Below, in pieces: positions 1 to 8,759 of a stretch of DNA of 39,866 nucleotides. The notes under the pieces were generated by a model. The model was not told where the DNA came from, did not search any database, and saw only the letters and a program-made list of their open reading frames with translations. Position 1 is the stretch's first letter; each line of letters begins with the position of its first letter. The translations under genes and the position numbers were made by a program. Origin of the DNA: an uncultured Flavobacteriales bacterium (GTDB taxonomy: Bacteria; Bacteroidota; Bacteroidia; Palsa-965); the NCBI GenBank assembly GCA_946478675.1, contig CAMLEF010000003.1:1-39866 (forward strand). The letters run 5' to 3'.

Positions 1-64
1 TCAGTGGCGCGGCGGCCGGAAAATTTTCAGATGAAAAAGGGGAAAGGAAATCCGGTACCGCGCT

Positions 65-109
65 TTACGCAGTGAATCGCAGGGAAGATATGGTCTTGCG
101 TTCTTTCAT
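65..109 (-). CDS. possible 14-residue peptide ORF
   Basis: This very short frame encodes MKERKTISSLRFTA and then TAA. Its support is upstream: a perfect GGAGG lies 6 nt before the ATG, unusual in this window where most genes lack a clear ribosome site, and a TACATTTG -7 box lies about 45 nt upstream. After the stop, the same frame stays open to the window edge, so this could be a leader peptide, a small gene, or the start of a gene broken by a nonsense change or sequencing error. The residues recall leader peptides of Bacteroidota ribosomal peptides only loosely. Function unknown. Confidence 0.3.
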   Translation of the reverse strand: MKERKTISSLRFTA

Positions 110-151
110 GGCGAACCTCCTTATCTGTAAAAAGGGATTCTGATTTCCGCG

Positions 152-183
152 CAAATGTAAAGCAATGCGATTCAGAATTCCAA
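152..183 (-). promoter_or_regulatory. Bacteroidota-type promoter for the small ORF
   Basis: Read on the minus strand, TTG (181-183), 21 nt, then TACATTTG (152-159). This fits the -33 TTG / -7 TAnnTTTG promoter of Bacteroidota with slightly long spacing. It lies just after the stop codon of the LytTR regulator and about 45 nt before the ATG at 109, so a transcript could start here independently of the upstream two-component genes. Confidence 0.4.
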
Positions 184-188
184 AAAAT

Positions 189-935
189 TTATTCTTCGCC
201 CAATAAAATTTTCAGCATTTCTTTTTTCCTGCTGCGCGAAACTTCGATCTGCACGCCGTCGCTCATGAAGAGATAACCGCCGTCGCCACGCTGGTATTTT
301 ACGACGTGCGAGAGATTGACGAGGTGCGAGCTGTGCGTGCGGAAAAAACCGGAACCGGAAAGCTGCTCTTCGAAATCTTTCAGCAGCCGGGCGACGGTGT
401 GTTTTTTTCCGTTGCGGCAATAGATATGCGTGTAGTTCGATGCCGCTTCGAGGCGGATCACGTCGTTGTAATCGACCAGCGAATAACCTTCCATGCCCTG
501 GATGGCGAGCTTGTTCGGGCGCGGGCGCAGCATCCGTTCTTCGAGCGCGGCGATGCGCTGCTGCAGATCGCTGCCGTCGTGCTGCTTTTCTTTGGCGCGA
601 TTGACGGCCGCGCGAAGCTCTTCTGGATCCACGGGTTTCAGCAGGTAATCGCAGGCATTAACGCGGAAAGCTTTAACGGCGTATTCCGAAAATGCCGTGG
701 TAAAAATGATGTGCGGCGCGACTTCTTTGATGGCTTCTACAACGGTAAATCCATCGGCGAACGGCATTTCGATATCGAGAAAAAGCAATTCGGGCCGCAG
801 CTGGCATACCTGTGCGATGCCTTCGTTCGCGTCGTTACAGATGGCGACGACGTTCACTTCGGGACAAACTTCGGACACGAGGATGCGCAGGTTATCGGCG
901 CTTCGTTTTTCATCGTCAATGATCATCGCTTTCAT
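189..935 (-). CDS. LytTR-family two-component response regulator
   Basis: A 248-residue cytoplasmic response regulator. The receiver domain (about 1-120) has the acidic pair DDE near residue 7, phospho-acceptor Asp54 in FLDIEMP, and the Lys of LLKPVD. The LytTR DNA-binding domain is about 146-248, with the typical LEAASNYTHIY and FFRTHSSHLVNLSHV stretches. It begins inside the last codons of the propeller histidine kinase (ATG overlapping TGA, 932-935), so the two are translationally coupled and almost certainly partners. LytTR regulators usually bind paired direct repeats at promoters they activate. The target is not evident here, though the small ORF just downstream is a candidate. Confidence 0.93.
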   Translation of the reverse strand: MKAMIIDDEKRSADNLRILVSEVCPEVNVVAICNDANEGIAQVCQLRPELLFLDIEMPFADGFTVVEAIKEVAPHIIFTTAFSEYAVKAFRVNACDYLLKPVDPEELRAAVNRAKEKQHDGSDLQQRIAALEERMLRPRPNKLAIQGMEGYSLVDYNDVIRLEAASNYTHIYCRNGKKHTVARLLKDFEEQLSGSGFFRTHSSHLVNLSHVVKYQRGDGGYLFMSDGVQIEVSRSRKKEMLKILLGEE

Positions 936-3865
936 ATCGCTTCATTTTTATGGACACGCGGTACCAGCAATTCGACACGCGTTCCGGCAGGAGTCCCGTC
1001 GGAATTTTTCTTGTCGGTGTATTCGATCGAATATTTGGTGCCGTATAAACTATTCAGCAAGTTAAGACGCCGCAGGCTGATTTCACCGCCCATCGAGCTG
1101 CTGCCTGCGAGACGATGTTGTTTGTTCAGCGCCGCCTGCGCACGTCCCACGCCGTCGTCATCGATTGTGCAGCGCAGCATATTGCCCGACGCTTCGACGA
1201 GCACCCGCACGCGTCCTTTGGTTTTCTTGTGCAGCAGGCCGTGCCAGATCGCGTTCTCCACGTACGGCTGCAGCAGCAGCGGCACTACCATCACTTTGCC
1301 CGGCTCGATGGAAGGATCGGTTTCGATCGAGAAGTCGAAGCCGTCGGAGAAACGCATCTGCTCGATCTCCATATACAGCTTCAGCGTTTCCAGCTCGCGC
1401 GCCAGTGTAATTTTCCGGTGGCTGGAATTCTCGAGCACGTTGCGGATCAGCCGCGCGAACTTCGCGAGATAAGATGCCGATGAGCTGCGATCGCCCTTGA
1501 GCACGAAGTTGTGAATGGAATTGATCGCGTTGAAAATAAAATGCGGGCTCATCTGCGCACGCAGCGCCGTCATTTCCATTTCGACCAATCGTTGATTGAA
1601 CAACTGTGTTTGCCGTACTCTTCGTCCCCGCAGCCAGAAGAGCAGCGCCAGCACCGAAAGGATCACGACGATCGCAGTAATGCGGAACCACCACGTCTGC
1701 CACCACGGCGGAAGGATCGTGAACGCATACTCGAGCGGCCGCGCACTCAGCACGTGATCGTTGTTGAGCGCATACACGCTGAACTTGTAATCGCCCGGCG
1801 GCAATCCGTAGAACGCCGCTTCGGGAGAAGCGATCTCGTTCCACGAGCTGTCGACGCCGATCAGCCGGAAACGGTAATGCACGTTGCCGAACGACTTGAA
1901 CGAAAATCCCGTGAAGGAAAAAGTGATCGTGTTTTCGTTATACGGAAAACGGTAACTGCTGCCGGCGCCCCACGGTGCAATCTGTCTTCCGTCGACGGAA
2001 ATAGTTTGCAGCACGAGCAGCGGAGGCGCGGTGTTGCGCGGATAATTGTACAGCGGAAAACGGAAGATGCGGTCCGGCGTCAGCATCCACACTGTATCCC
2101 CGATGCGGCAGATGTCGACGATGTCGTTCGTGGGAAGACCGTTGCGCGAAGAATATTCACGTGTCGTAAATCCTTTCGTTGTTTCGGAAACGCAAAACGC
2201 GCCGGCATTGGTCGCCACCCAAAGGTTCCCGGCTTCATCACGTGAAAGCGCGCGGCAGGTGGCAGGAAGCGCATCGCCGATATTGATCACGTTGCCGTTC
2301 TCGCGCAGCAGCAACCCGCTGCCTTTCGTCGACATCCACAGCCGGTGATGCGACACATCGTAATACAGGAAATCGATGCGTTGCCCGAGCTGCGGAGAGC
2401 TTGCGCCCATGCTCACCGGTTCCTGTCCCGGGCGCATCATCCACAAACCCGTCAGCCCGCCGATCCAGAGTGTATCGCCGTCGCCGCGGCAAACGCAACG
2501 GATACGTTCCGGGAAATGATCGTAAAGTATGGTTGCTTTCCCCGTGCGCACATCGACCCAGTAAAGCCGTCGCACGGAAATGCCGCACCATTTATTATCG
2601 TCGTAACGACCCGCGCCCGTCAGCGCCAGCGGCCCCGAGCTGTCGAGGATCGGCGTGATGTGTTTTGTAACGGGATCGAAAAACAGGCTCGGCTTACCGG
2701 TGATGAGGAACTGGTTCAAAGCGCCGGTCATGCCGACAAACAACGTGGGTTCGGAATTGAAATGATGAATTTCATTTCCTGTCGAATCAGGGCGGAATAA
2801 GGTTCCTGCTGAAGTCAGCGTAGCGAGATGATTTTTTCCGAAACGCACCAGCGCCAGGTATTTTTCTCCGTTCGCAAGATGAAAGCCGTTCATTTCTTCC
2901 ACCTGCGGATAGGGCATGTAAAAAACACCTTTCTCCAGCGTCGTGAACCAGACGCCGCCTTCGTGATCTTCGAGGCAGTCGGTGACGGTGTAGCCGTCGA
3001 GAAATGTTTTTTCCGTGCGGCTTTTACTTCCGGAGAAATCCATCAGCGCTACGCCTTTTCCGTACGAGCGGCACGCCCAATACGATTCACCGCGCGAAGC
3101 CACGAGGCGGACCAGGTCTTGTTCGTGCAGCTCGCGCCGGATCGCAGAGCCGTCGACCGTGAAGATGACATTCAGGGAGCTGATCATGGTTTTTCCCGAA
3201 GACAGCTGCGTGCAGAAAATTCCGCCGGCCAACCCGGGAACGTCTTTCAGCACGATCGGTTCTTTTGCGCCGTAACGATAGAAGAGGATGTCGGGCGGCG
3301 CTCCGAAGACAGAGCTCGCCGCCACCAGGAATTGTCCCGGCTCCATTTCTCGGATCACGTGGTTTTTCTGTTTCTCGCCGACTTCTTCAAGGCGCGAGAA
3401 TCCCGGAAGCACGCGCAGGCAGGAAACCGTTCCGTTCAGTCCTAGCCACACCGTATCGCCGCTGTCGACAAACATCGAGATGAGCGTGTTGCCGGGCATG
3501 TGTTTTTTCAGCTCGGTATTAACGGGCGGACAAATAATTTTCGTGCCGTCGAAATAGCTCAGCAGCCCGCTGTAGGAACGAAACCAGATCCGCCCTTTGC
3601 GATCTTCCGAAAATCCGAACACGGTATTGTCGGGCAAACCGTCGCGCGAATTGAAATGCGCAAAGCGATAACCGTCGTAACGGCTGACGCCTGCATCGGT
3701 GGCGAACCAGATGAAGCCTTTCGAATCCTGGAAAACATCGTACACCTCGTTGCTCGTGAGGCCGTCGGTCACCGAATAATTCCGGAGGAACGGCTGCTGC
3801 GTTTTTCCTGCGAAGCCGCTGAAAACGAAGAGAAGCAGGAAGACGAAGCGAACGCAGGGTTTCAT
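932..3865 (-). CDS. propeller-type sensor histidine kinase (Reg_prop / Y_Y_Y / His_kinase)
   Basis: A 977-residue membrane sensor kinase. The start at 3865 gives a good signal peptide (MKPCVRFVFLLLFVFSGFAGKTQ); an open stretch further upstream lacks coding character. The periplasmic part is a beta-propeller of Reg_prop repeats, seen as recurring blocks such as QDSKGFIWFATDAGVSRYDG and EDRKGRIWF, then a Y_Y_Y domain near 690-745 (YRFRLIGVDSSWNE, LPPGDYKFSVYA). One transmembrane helix follows WWQTWWF. The cytoplasmic LytS-type kinase has His775 in SPHFIFNAIN and the ATP-binding PYVENAIWHG and DDDGVG motifs. Such kinases often sense polymer breakdown products, but no substrate genes lie beside it. 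The partner regulator overlaps by 4 nt. Confidence 0.92.
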   Translation of the reverse strand: MKPCVRFVFLLLFVFSGFAGKTQQPFLRNYSVTDGLTSNEVYDVFQDSKGFIWFATDAGVSRYDGYRFAHFNSRDGLPDNTVFGFSEDRKGRIWFRSYSGLLSYFDGTKIICPPVNTELKKHMPGNTLISMFVDSGDTVWLGLNGTVSCLRVLPGFSRLEEVGEKQKNHVIREMEPGQFLVAASSVFGAPPDILFYRYGAKEPIVLKDVPGLAGGIFCTQLSSGKTMISSLNVIFTVDGSAIRRELHEQDLVRLVASRGESYWACRSYGKGVALMDFSGSKSRTEKTFLDGYTVTDCLEDHEGGVWFTTLEKGVFYMPYPQVEEMNGFHLANGEKYLALVRFGKNHLATLTSAGTLFRPDSTGNEIHHFNSEPTLFVGMTGALNQFLITGKPSLFFDPVTKHITPILDSSGPLALTGAGRYDDNKWCGISVRRLYWVDVRTGKATILYDHFPERIRCVCRGDGDTLWIGGLTGLWMMRPGQEPVSMGASSPQLGQRIDFLYYDVSHHRLWMSTKGSGLLLRENGNVINIGDALPATCRALSRDEAGNLWVATNAGAFCVSETTKGFTTREYSSRNGLPTNDIVDICRIGDTVWMLTPDRIFRFPLYNYPRNTAPPLLVLQTISVDGRQIAPWGAGSSYRFPYNENTITFSFTGFSFKSFGNVHYRFRLIGVDSSWNEIASPEAAFYGLPPGDYKFSVYALNNDHVLSARPLEYAFTILPPWWQTWWFRITAIVVILSVLALLFWLRGRRVRQTQLFNQRLVEMEMTALRAQMSPHFIFNAINSIHNFVLKGDRSSSASYLAKFARLIRNVLENSSHRKITLARELETLKLYMEIEQMRFSDGFDFSIETDPSIEPGKVMVVPLLLQPYVENAIWHGLLHKKTKGRVRVLVEASGNMLRCTIDDDGVGRAQAALNKQHRLAGSSSMGGEISLRRLNLLNSLYGTKYSIEYTDKKNSDGTPAGTRVELLVPRVHKNEAI

Positions 3866-3876
3866 ATGGTGCAACT

Positions 3877-3884
3877 CAAAAATA
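3877..3884 (-). promoter_or_regulatory. candidate -7 box of the propeller histidine kinase
   Basis: On the minus strand this reads TATTTTTG, a full match to TAnnTTTG, 11 nt before the ATG at 3865. I see no TTG at the expected -33 spacing, so the call rests on one element. The position would give a very short leader and supports the chosen start codon. Confidence 0.4.
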
Positions 3885-3972
3885 GCAGGAGTTCCGTAAA
3901 CACACGCGTCGGGGCGGACTATTGCGCATCCGGCGAGATGACTGCAATGACCGCCGGCAGGAATATGATACT

Positions 3973-3986
3973 GGTCAGGACTGACC
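3973..3986. promoter_or_regulatory. inverted repeat in the kinase/Crp-Fnr divergent region
   Basis: GGTCAG-GA-CTGACC is a perfect 6-bp inverted repeat with a 2-nt centre, between the divergent starts at 3865 and 4043. It could be an operator for either gene. It does not match the TGTGA-type site expected for the adjacent regulator, so autoregulation through it is not implied. Confidence 0.25.
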
Positions 3987-4042
3987 CAAGTCCTTTGGCA
4001 GCGTGGCGGCAAATTTTAATTTAACTCCCGAAAGGACGAGTT

Positions 4043-4747
4043 ATGACAGCAGGCAGAACGCAATGTACGACCTGCGCCGCGCGAACGGATTCCGTGTTGT
4101 GCCGGCTCAGCGAAGACGAGGCCACGTTATTCGAAGCGACAAGCAAAACGGTAGCGTACGGGAAAGGGCAGACGATCTTTCAGCAGGGCGCTTTGCCGCG
4201 TGTGCTTTATTGCGTCAGCCGCGGAAAAGTGAAGCTCGTGCAGGAAGGCACCGACGGAAGAGAGCAGATCATTCATCTCGCGAAGAACGGCGACCTGCTC
4301 GGCTACCGCGCCATCGTCGGCAACGACCGTTATTCCTGTTCTGCAGTGGCGATCGAAGACACGGAAGTCTGCTGCATTCCGCGACAGGTGTTTCTCGACA
4401 CGCTCCGGAAAAACCCGGAATTGTCGTTCCGGCTGATGTTGTTGTTCGCCGCCGAGCTGAAAGATGCCGAGCGAAAGATCACGACGATTGCGCAGCGCCC
4501 GGTGCGGGAACGGTTGGCGCAAAGCCTGCTGTTGCTGAAAGACAGCTACGGCTTCGGCGACGACGGCAGCACGATCAACGTTTCCGTGACGCGCGAAGAA
4601 ATTGCCAACCTCACCGGCACCACGCGCGAAACGGCGATCCGTGTGCTGTTTGAGCTCAACGATGAAAAAGTGATCGGGCTGCACGCCAAAAAAATCGCCA
4701 TTCTCGACGAGCCGCGGTTGACGACGATCGCTAATCTTTCCGAATAA
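4043..4747 (+). CDS. Crp/Fnr-family regulator with FNR-like cysteines and CRP-like recognition helix
   Basis: A 234-residue transcription factor. A cNMP-binding-type beta-roll (about 25-130) leads through a dimer helix to a Crp helix-turn-helix (about 150-225). Cys8, Cys11 and Cys20 at the N-terminus plus Cys110 in the VCCIP stretch align with the [4Fe-4S] cysteines of FNR (CxxC...C and the Cys of VCEIP). The recognition helix reads TTRETAIRVL; Arg195, Glu196 and Arg200 match the CRP triad RETxxR, whereas FNR has V-E-x-x-S-R. The prediction is an oxygen- or NO-responsive protein that binds TGTGA-N6-TCACA. AAAGGA lies 7 nt before the ATG. It shares a bidirectional terminator with the aromatic-degradation operon. 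Confidence 0.92.
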   Translation: MTAGRTQCTTCAARTDSVLCRLSEDEATLFEATSKTVAYGKGQTIFQQGALPRVLYCVSRGKVKLVQEGTDGREQIIHLAKNGDLLGYRAIVGNDRYSCSAVAIEDTEVCCIPRQVFLDTLRKNPELSFRLMLLFAAELKDAERKITTIAQRPVRERLAQSLLLLKDSYGFGDDGSTINVSVTREEIANLTGTTRETAIRVLFELNDEKVIGLHAKKIAILDEPRLTTIANLSE

Positions 4748-4760
4748 AAAACGAACGAAT

Positions 4761-4806
4761 AAAAAAGCGCCGGGCGACAATTGAATTTGTCGCCCGGCGC
4801 TTTTTT
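4761..4806. terminator. bidirectional intrinsic terminator
   Basis: A 14-bp perfect GC-rich stem (4767-4780 with 4787-4800) and a 6-nt loop, flanked by six A on the left and six T on the right. It can therefore terminate both the Crp/Fnr gene and the oppositely running aromatic-degradation operon. It sits exactly between their stop codons. Confidence 0.93.
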
Positions 4807-4818
4807 AATTGAAGATAA

Positions 4819-6192
4819 TCACACCAGCAGCTCCGGCGCTTTCTGTTTCACGTGCGTGATACCACCGGAAATATTGACGACGTTTTTAAAACCGTTTGCT
4901 TTCAGCAGCGAAGCCGCCATCACTGAACGATAACCGCCGGCGCAGTAGACCAGCCATTGTTCATTGGCGTCGAGATCGGTTAGCGCCGTACGAAGCTCGC
5001 TCAAGGCGATGTGCACGGATCCTTTCAGCTTTTCTTTTTCCACTTCGCCGGGACGACGTACGTCGAGCAGCACGTATTTTCCCGAAGCGACCAGCTGCGG
5101 TAATGCTTCCGGCTCGACAGAAGGAATGCTGTCGGTTTTTTTATTCGCGATGACCCAGCTCTCGATTCCGCCTTCGAGAAAACCGGCAACCTGGTCGAAG
5201 CCGATGCGTGAAAGACGCGTGATGGCCTCGCGCTCACGACCGGGCTCCGTCACGAGCAGCAGTCGCGTTCCCGGGCGGATGATCGTTCCGGCCCACACCG
5301 CGAAGTCGCCGTCGATACCGATGTTCAGCGCATCCGGGATGAACGCTTTGCAGAAATCGCCGGGCGCACGCGTGTCGAGCACCATCGTTCCTTTTTTCAT
5401 TTCTTCGGCAAACGCATTTACGTCGAGCGCACGGAAGTTGTGCTCCATCACATCGTCGTAAGAAGCGTAACCGCCTTTGTTCAGCGCGGCCGCTTTGAAG
5501 AAATAATCCGGCGGCGTCGGCAGGTCCGAAGCGACGGCATGCACGAACGCTTCTTTGGTGGATGCCTGCAGCGCATAATTCGTTTTTTTCTGCTCGCCGA
5601 TTGTGCTAAACGTTTCTTTGCCGATGTTTTTGCCGCAGGCCGAGCCAGCGCCGTGACCGGGATAAACGATGACGTCGTCCGGCAAATTCTTGATCACGTC
5701 GTTGAGCGAATGGTAGAGCAGACCGCCGAGCTCTTCTTTGCTCAGCGAGCCGCTCATCAGGTCGGGTCGGCCGACTTCATTGACGAAAAGCGTATCGCCG
5801 CTGAAGAGGCAATGCGGTTTTCCTGTCTCATCGTACAGCAGGAAGCACGCGGATTCAATCGTGTGGCCGGGCGTGTGCAGCACTTCGAATTCCACTTCGC
5901 CAAGCGGGAAGATCTGGTGATCGCTGGCGATGACGGCATCATAACCGGGGTTAGCATCGGGGCCGAGAATAATCGAAGCGCCCGTTTTTTTTGCGAGATC
6001 GAGATGGCCGGAAACGAAGTCGGCGTGAAAATGCGTTTCGAGAATGTAACGGATGGAGGCTTTCCGTTCGCGCGCGAGCTGGAGATACGGCTCCGGGTCA
6101 CGCAACGGATCGATCACGAGCGCTTCGCCGTCCGACTCCACGTAATACGCTGCGTGGGCGAGGCAGTTCGTGTACAATTGCTGGATATACAT
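4819..6192 (-). CDS. metallo-beta-lactamase / double rhodanese protein (persulfide dioxygenase-like)
   Basis: A 457-residue cytoplasmic protein. The N-terminal metallo-beta-lactamase domain (1-240) has the metal motif HFHADF (His54, His56, Asp58), HTPGHT, SGDTLF and YPGHG, as in glyoxalase II and ETHE1-type persulfide dioxygenases. Two rhodanese domains follow. The first (about 255-355) has no Cys where the active loop should be (TEPGRERE). The second (about 365-457) keeps Cys417 in YCAGGYRS. The likely reaction is oxidation of glutathione- or protein-persulfide to sulfite, with the rhodanese domain moving sulfur. It is the last gene of the operon, 15 nt after paaD, whose family relates to Fe-S assembly, so a sulfur-handling link is plausible but unproven. 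Confidence 0.88.
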   Translation of the reverse strand: MYIQQLYTNCLAHAAYYVESDGEALVIDPLRDPEPYLQLARERKASIRYILETHFHADFVSGHLDLAKKTGASIILGPDANPGYDAVIASDHQIFPLGEVEFEVLHTPGHTIESACFLLYDETGKPHCLFSGDTLFVNEVGRPDLMSGSLSKEELGGLLYHSLNDVIKNLPDDVIVYPGHGAGSACGKNIGKETFSTIGEQKKTNYALQASTKEAFVHAVASDLPTPPDYFFKAAALNKGGYASYDDVMEHNFRALDVNAFAEEMKKGTMVLDTRAPGDFCKAFIPDALNIGIDGDFAVWAGTIIRPGTRLLLVTEPGREREAITRLSRIGFDQVAGFLEGGIESWVIANKKTDSIPSVEPEALPQLVASGKYVLLDVRRPGEVEKEKLKGSVHIALSELRTALTDLDANEQWLVYCAGGYRSVMAASLLKANGFKNVVNISGGITHVKQKAPELLV

Positions 6193-6207
6193 AGGATAAA
6201 AAATTGA

Positions 6208-6717
6208 TCAGTAACATTTGAAATATTCGAACGGCTGCTGACACGCATTGCAAAACCAAATCGCTTTGCAGGGTGTCGAACCGAACTGGCTGGTGCGTTT
6301 CGTGTCTTCACTGTTGCACCAGGGACAATGAATATTGTGCTGCGTTTCGCCAAAGAGCGCCGTGCGGCTGGTCACCGGAACTTTTTCAGGAGGCGCGATG
6401 CCGTGCTTGCGCATTTTTTCTTTCGCGCTGTCGCTGATCCAATCCGTAGTCCACGCAGGAAAGAAAACCGTTTTGAGCTCGACCGGACGCGGATCCTTTT
6501 CTTTCAGCGCCGCAATGATTTCCTGCTGGAAGAATTTCATTGCCGGACAACCGGAGTAGCTCGGCGTAAGCGAAACGATGATCTTCTGGTCATCCGCATC
6601 CACTTTGCGCACGAGGCCGAGATCGGTAATGCTGACCACGGGAATATCCGGGTCGGGGATTTCCGACAGCACTTTCCAGATATCGTCCAGCGTCAGCATC
6701 GTCTTACCATTTTGCAT
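6208..6717 (-). CDS. paaD: phenylacetyl-CoA epoxidase accessory subunit PaaD
   Basis: About 169 residues. The N-terminal MIP18/DUF59 domain shows the family signature IPDPDIPVVSITDLGLVRKV. The C-terminal half carries the PaaD zinc-ribbon-like cysteines (CPWC near the middle, then CNAC near the end). PaaD is thought to help mature metal or Fe-S centres of the PaaABCE complex. The start at 6717 gives an N-terminus like that of the E. coli protein and overlaps the end of paaC by 14 nt; ATG at 6699, 4 nt after paaC, is a reasonable alternative. A further open extension to 6765 lies wholly inside paaC and is less likely. Confidence 0.9.
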   Translation of the reverse strand: MQNGKTMLTLDDIWKVLSEIPDPDIPVVSITDLGLVRKVDADDQKIIVSLTPSYSGCPAMKFFQQEIIAALKEKDPRPVELKTVFFPAWTTDWISDSAKEKMRKHGIAPPEKVPVTSRTALFGETQHNIHCPWCNSEDTKRTSQFGSTPCKAIWFCNACQQPFEYFKCY

Positions 6718-7462
6718 CGGGATACGCGCGCTGCAGGTATTGCATTTCGCAGAGCAGGTGCCCAAGGTGCTCCGTGTGCAAACCGTCGATGCCGCCTTTC
6801 TGCATATGCGTTTGCTGCGGAATGTTCAGCGTCGCAACAGAAAGGATCTCACGCACGGTGCCGTCCCATTGTGTTGCGAGCGATTGCATGTCGACGGTAA
6901 TGCCCGTGTCGGCAAGTGCGCGGTCCACTTCATTTGTTTCAAAAAGATTGCCGGTGAAACGCCAGAGCTCGTCGAGCGCGTACTGCACGCGGCGGTGGCT
7001 TTCGTCCGTACCGCAGCCGAGACGGATCACCCATTCGCTGCTGTGGCGGAAATGATATTTCGCTTCTTTCAACGCACGCGCAGAAAGGGAAGCCAGCATC
7101 GTGTCGTTGCTTTTGCTGAGTGCTTCGTAAAGATTTTTCGCGAAAGCAGAATACAGCATCAGCTTCATCATCGTGAAAGCGAAATCGCCGTTCGGCTGCT
7201 CCACGAGGAGGTGATTGTAATACTGCCGCTCGCTGCGACGGAACGCGATATCATCGGCCGTGCGGATTTTTCCTTCGAGCTCTGCAGCGTAATCGAAGAA
7301 GAATTCCGCCTGCCCGAAATTGTCGAGCGAAATATTGGTGATCGCCAGATCCTCTTCGAGGATCGGACCGTTGCTGCACCATTCCGCGAGCCGCTGGCCG
7401 AGAACAAGATTGTTGTCGCCGAGGCGAAGGCAGAAACGGATCAGTGCGTCTTTCGTTGTCAT
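6704..7462 (-). CDS. paaC: phenylacetyl-CoA epoxidase structural subunit PaaC
   Basis: A 252-residue ferritin-like helical protein. It matches PaaC over its full length, with segments such as RFCLRLGDNNLVLGQRLAEW near the N-terminus, RRSERQYYNHLLVEQPNGDF in the middle and KEAKYHFRHSSEWVIRLGCG. PaaC lacks the di-iron ligands of PaaA and scaffolds the catalytic subunit. It lies 10 nt after paaB and overlaps paaD, as expected for subunits made in fixed ratio. Confidence 0.93.
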   Translation of the reverse strand: MTTKDALIRFCLRLGDNNLVLGQRLAEWCSNGPILEEDLAITNISLDNFGQAEFFFDYAAELEGKIRTADDIAFRRSERQYYNHLLVEQPNGDFAFTMMKLMLYSAFAKNLYEALSKSNDTMLASLSARALKEAKYHFRHSSEWVIRLGCGTDESHRRVQYALDELWRFTGNLFETNEVDRALADTGITVDMQSLATQWDGTVREILSVATLNIPQQTHMQKGGIDGLHTEHLGHLLCEMQYLQRAYPDAKW

Positions 7463-7472
7463 GGGAAGAGGA

Positions 7473-7766
7473 TTAAATGTTCTTTACGCCTTCGGGAATC
7501 TGGTAGAACGTCGGGTGACGATAGATCTTGTCGTTCGAAGGATCGAAGAATTCGGCTTCGTCGTCCGGGTTGGAAGCGGCGATCTCGGTGGAACGCACGA
7601 CCCAGATGCTGCGGCCTTCATTGCGCCGCGTGTAAATGTCGCGTGCATGCTGGAGCGCCATCTGCTTGTCGGAGGCGTGAATACTGCCGGCGTGCTTGTA
7701 AGCGCTGCCGGAATGGCTTTGTATAAACACTTCCCAAAGCGGGAGCTGGTTGTTCGTAGTGCTCAT
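7473..7766 (-). CDS. paaB: phenylacetyl-CoA epoxidase subunit PaaB
   Basis: A 97-residue subunit of the PaaABCE multicomponent oxygenase. LPLWEVFIQSHSGSAYKHAG and the later ARDIYTRRNEGRSIWVV stretch are characteristic of the PaaB family, and the length is normal. PaaB bridges PaaAC units. Gaps of 11 nt to paaA and 10 nt to paaC place it firmly in the operon. Confidence 0.94.
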   Translation of the reverse strand: MSTTNNQLPLWEVFIQSHSGSAYKHAGSIHASDKQMALQHARDIYTRRNEGRSIWVVRSTEIAASNPDDEAEFFDPSNDKIYRHPTFYQIPEGVKNI

Positions 7767-7777
7767 GGGTGTAGGTT

Positions 7778-8731
7778 TCAGAGAGTGACGGTTGCTTTGA
7801 GTTGCTGCATTTTTCCTTGCGCGAAGGCGAGCGCGGCTTCACGCACCCATTCGCCGTCCTTGTGTACGCGAACATGATGCGACAGGCGCTGGTGGTTGCA
7901 CGGGCCGTTGCCGCTGATTACCGCATGGAATTCCTCCCAGTTGATCGGGCCGGTTTCCCAATGCTTCGTCTGATCGTTGAACTTCAGCTGATCGTCCGGA
8001 ACTTTCAGGCCGATGAAATGCGCCTGGTCGATCGTCTTGTCGATGAAACGCTGGCGCAGCACATCGTTGCTTTCGCGCTTGATCTTCCACGTCATCGATT
8101 GCTTCGAGTGCGGCGAATCATTGTCCGACGGACCGAACATCATCAGTGCGGGCCACCACCAGCGGTTCATCGCATCCTGCGCCATTTCCCGCTGCGCTTC
8201 GTTGCCGTTCATCATGTGTACCATGATCTCGTAGCCCTGGCGCTGGTGAAACGATTCTTCTTTGCAGATGCGCACCATCGCGCGGGAATACGGACCGAAC
8301 GAAGTACGCTGCAGCGAAACCTGGTTGACGATCGCAGCGCCGTCAACGAGCCAGCCGATCGCGCCGATGTCGGCCCAGTTCAGTGCGGGATAGTTGAAGA
8401 TGTTCGAGTATTTCGCTTTTCCAGCGTGCAGCTGGTCGATCATTTCTCCGCGATCAAGGCCGAGCGTTTCAGCAGCGCTGTAGAGGTACAGGCCGTGGCC
8501 GCCTTCGTCCTGGATCTTCGCCAGCAGGATTTTTTTCGCGCGCAATGTCGGCGCACGCAACACCCAATTGCCTTCGGGCTGCATGCCGATCACTTCGGAA
8601 TGCGCATGCTGCGAGATCTGACGCAACAACAGGCGACGGTATTCCTCCGGCATCCAGTCTTTCGGTTCGATCTTTTCTTCCTTGTCGATGCGCGACTGGA
8701 ATTTTTCAAGTGGTGCTGCTTCGTTGCTCAT
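7778..8731 (-). CDS. paaA: phenylacetyl-CoA 1,2-epoxidase catalytic subunit PaaA
   Basis: A 317-residue ferritin-fold di-iron oxygenase that uses O2 to epoxidise the ring of phenylacetyl-CoA. Iron ligands are visible as EGGHG in [19 protein letters not shown] and the second EExxH in [14 protein letters not shown]. Family blocks [21 protein letters not shown] (in part) and [12 protein letters not shown] are present. The start at 8731 ([11 protein letters not shown]) was chosen over an in-frame extension to 8842 because that extension runs into the hppD coding region. It follows hppD after 28 nt. The reductase paaE is not in the window. Confidence 0.95.
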   Translation of the reverse strand: MSNEAAPLEKFQSRIDKEEKIEPKDWMPEEYRRLLLRQISQHAHSEVIGMQPEGNWVLRAPTLRAKKILLAKIQDEGGHGLYLYSAAETLGLDRGEMIDQLHAGKAKYSNIFNYPALNWADIGAIGWLVDGAAIVNQVSLQRTSFGPYSRAMVRICKEESFHQRQGYEIMVHMMNGNEAQREMAQDAMNRWWWPALMMFGPSDNDSPHSKQSMTWKIKRESNDVLRQRFIDKTIDQAHFIGLKVPDDQLKFNDQTKHWETGPINWEEFHAVISGNGPCNHQRLSHHVRVHKDGEWVREAALAFAQGKMQQLKATVTL

Positions 8732-8759
8732 GGCAGAAGTTTTTTTAAGAATGAAAAGA

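Noticed and set aside
306..1472. 388-codon open frame opposite the LytTR/kinase pair
   Set aside because: Overlaps two well-supported genes on the other strand and lacks coding character.
3866..4012. 49-residue N-terminal extension of the propeller kinase
   Set aside because: It lies before a clean signal peptide and a -7 box falls inside it.
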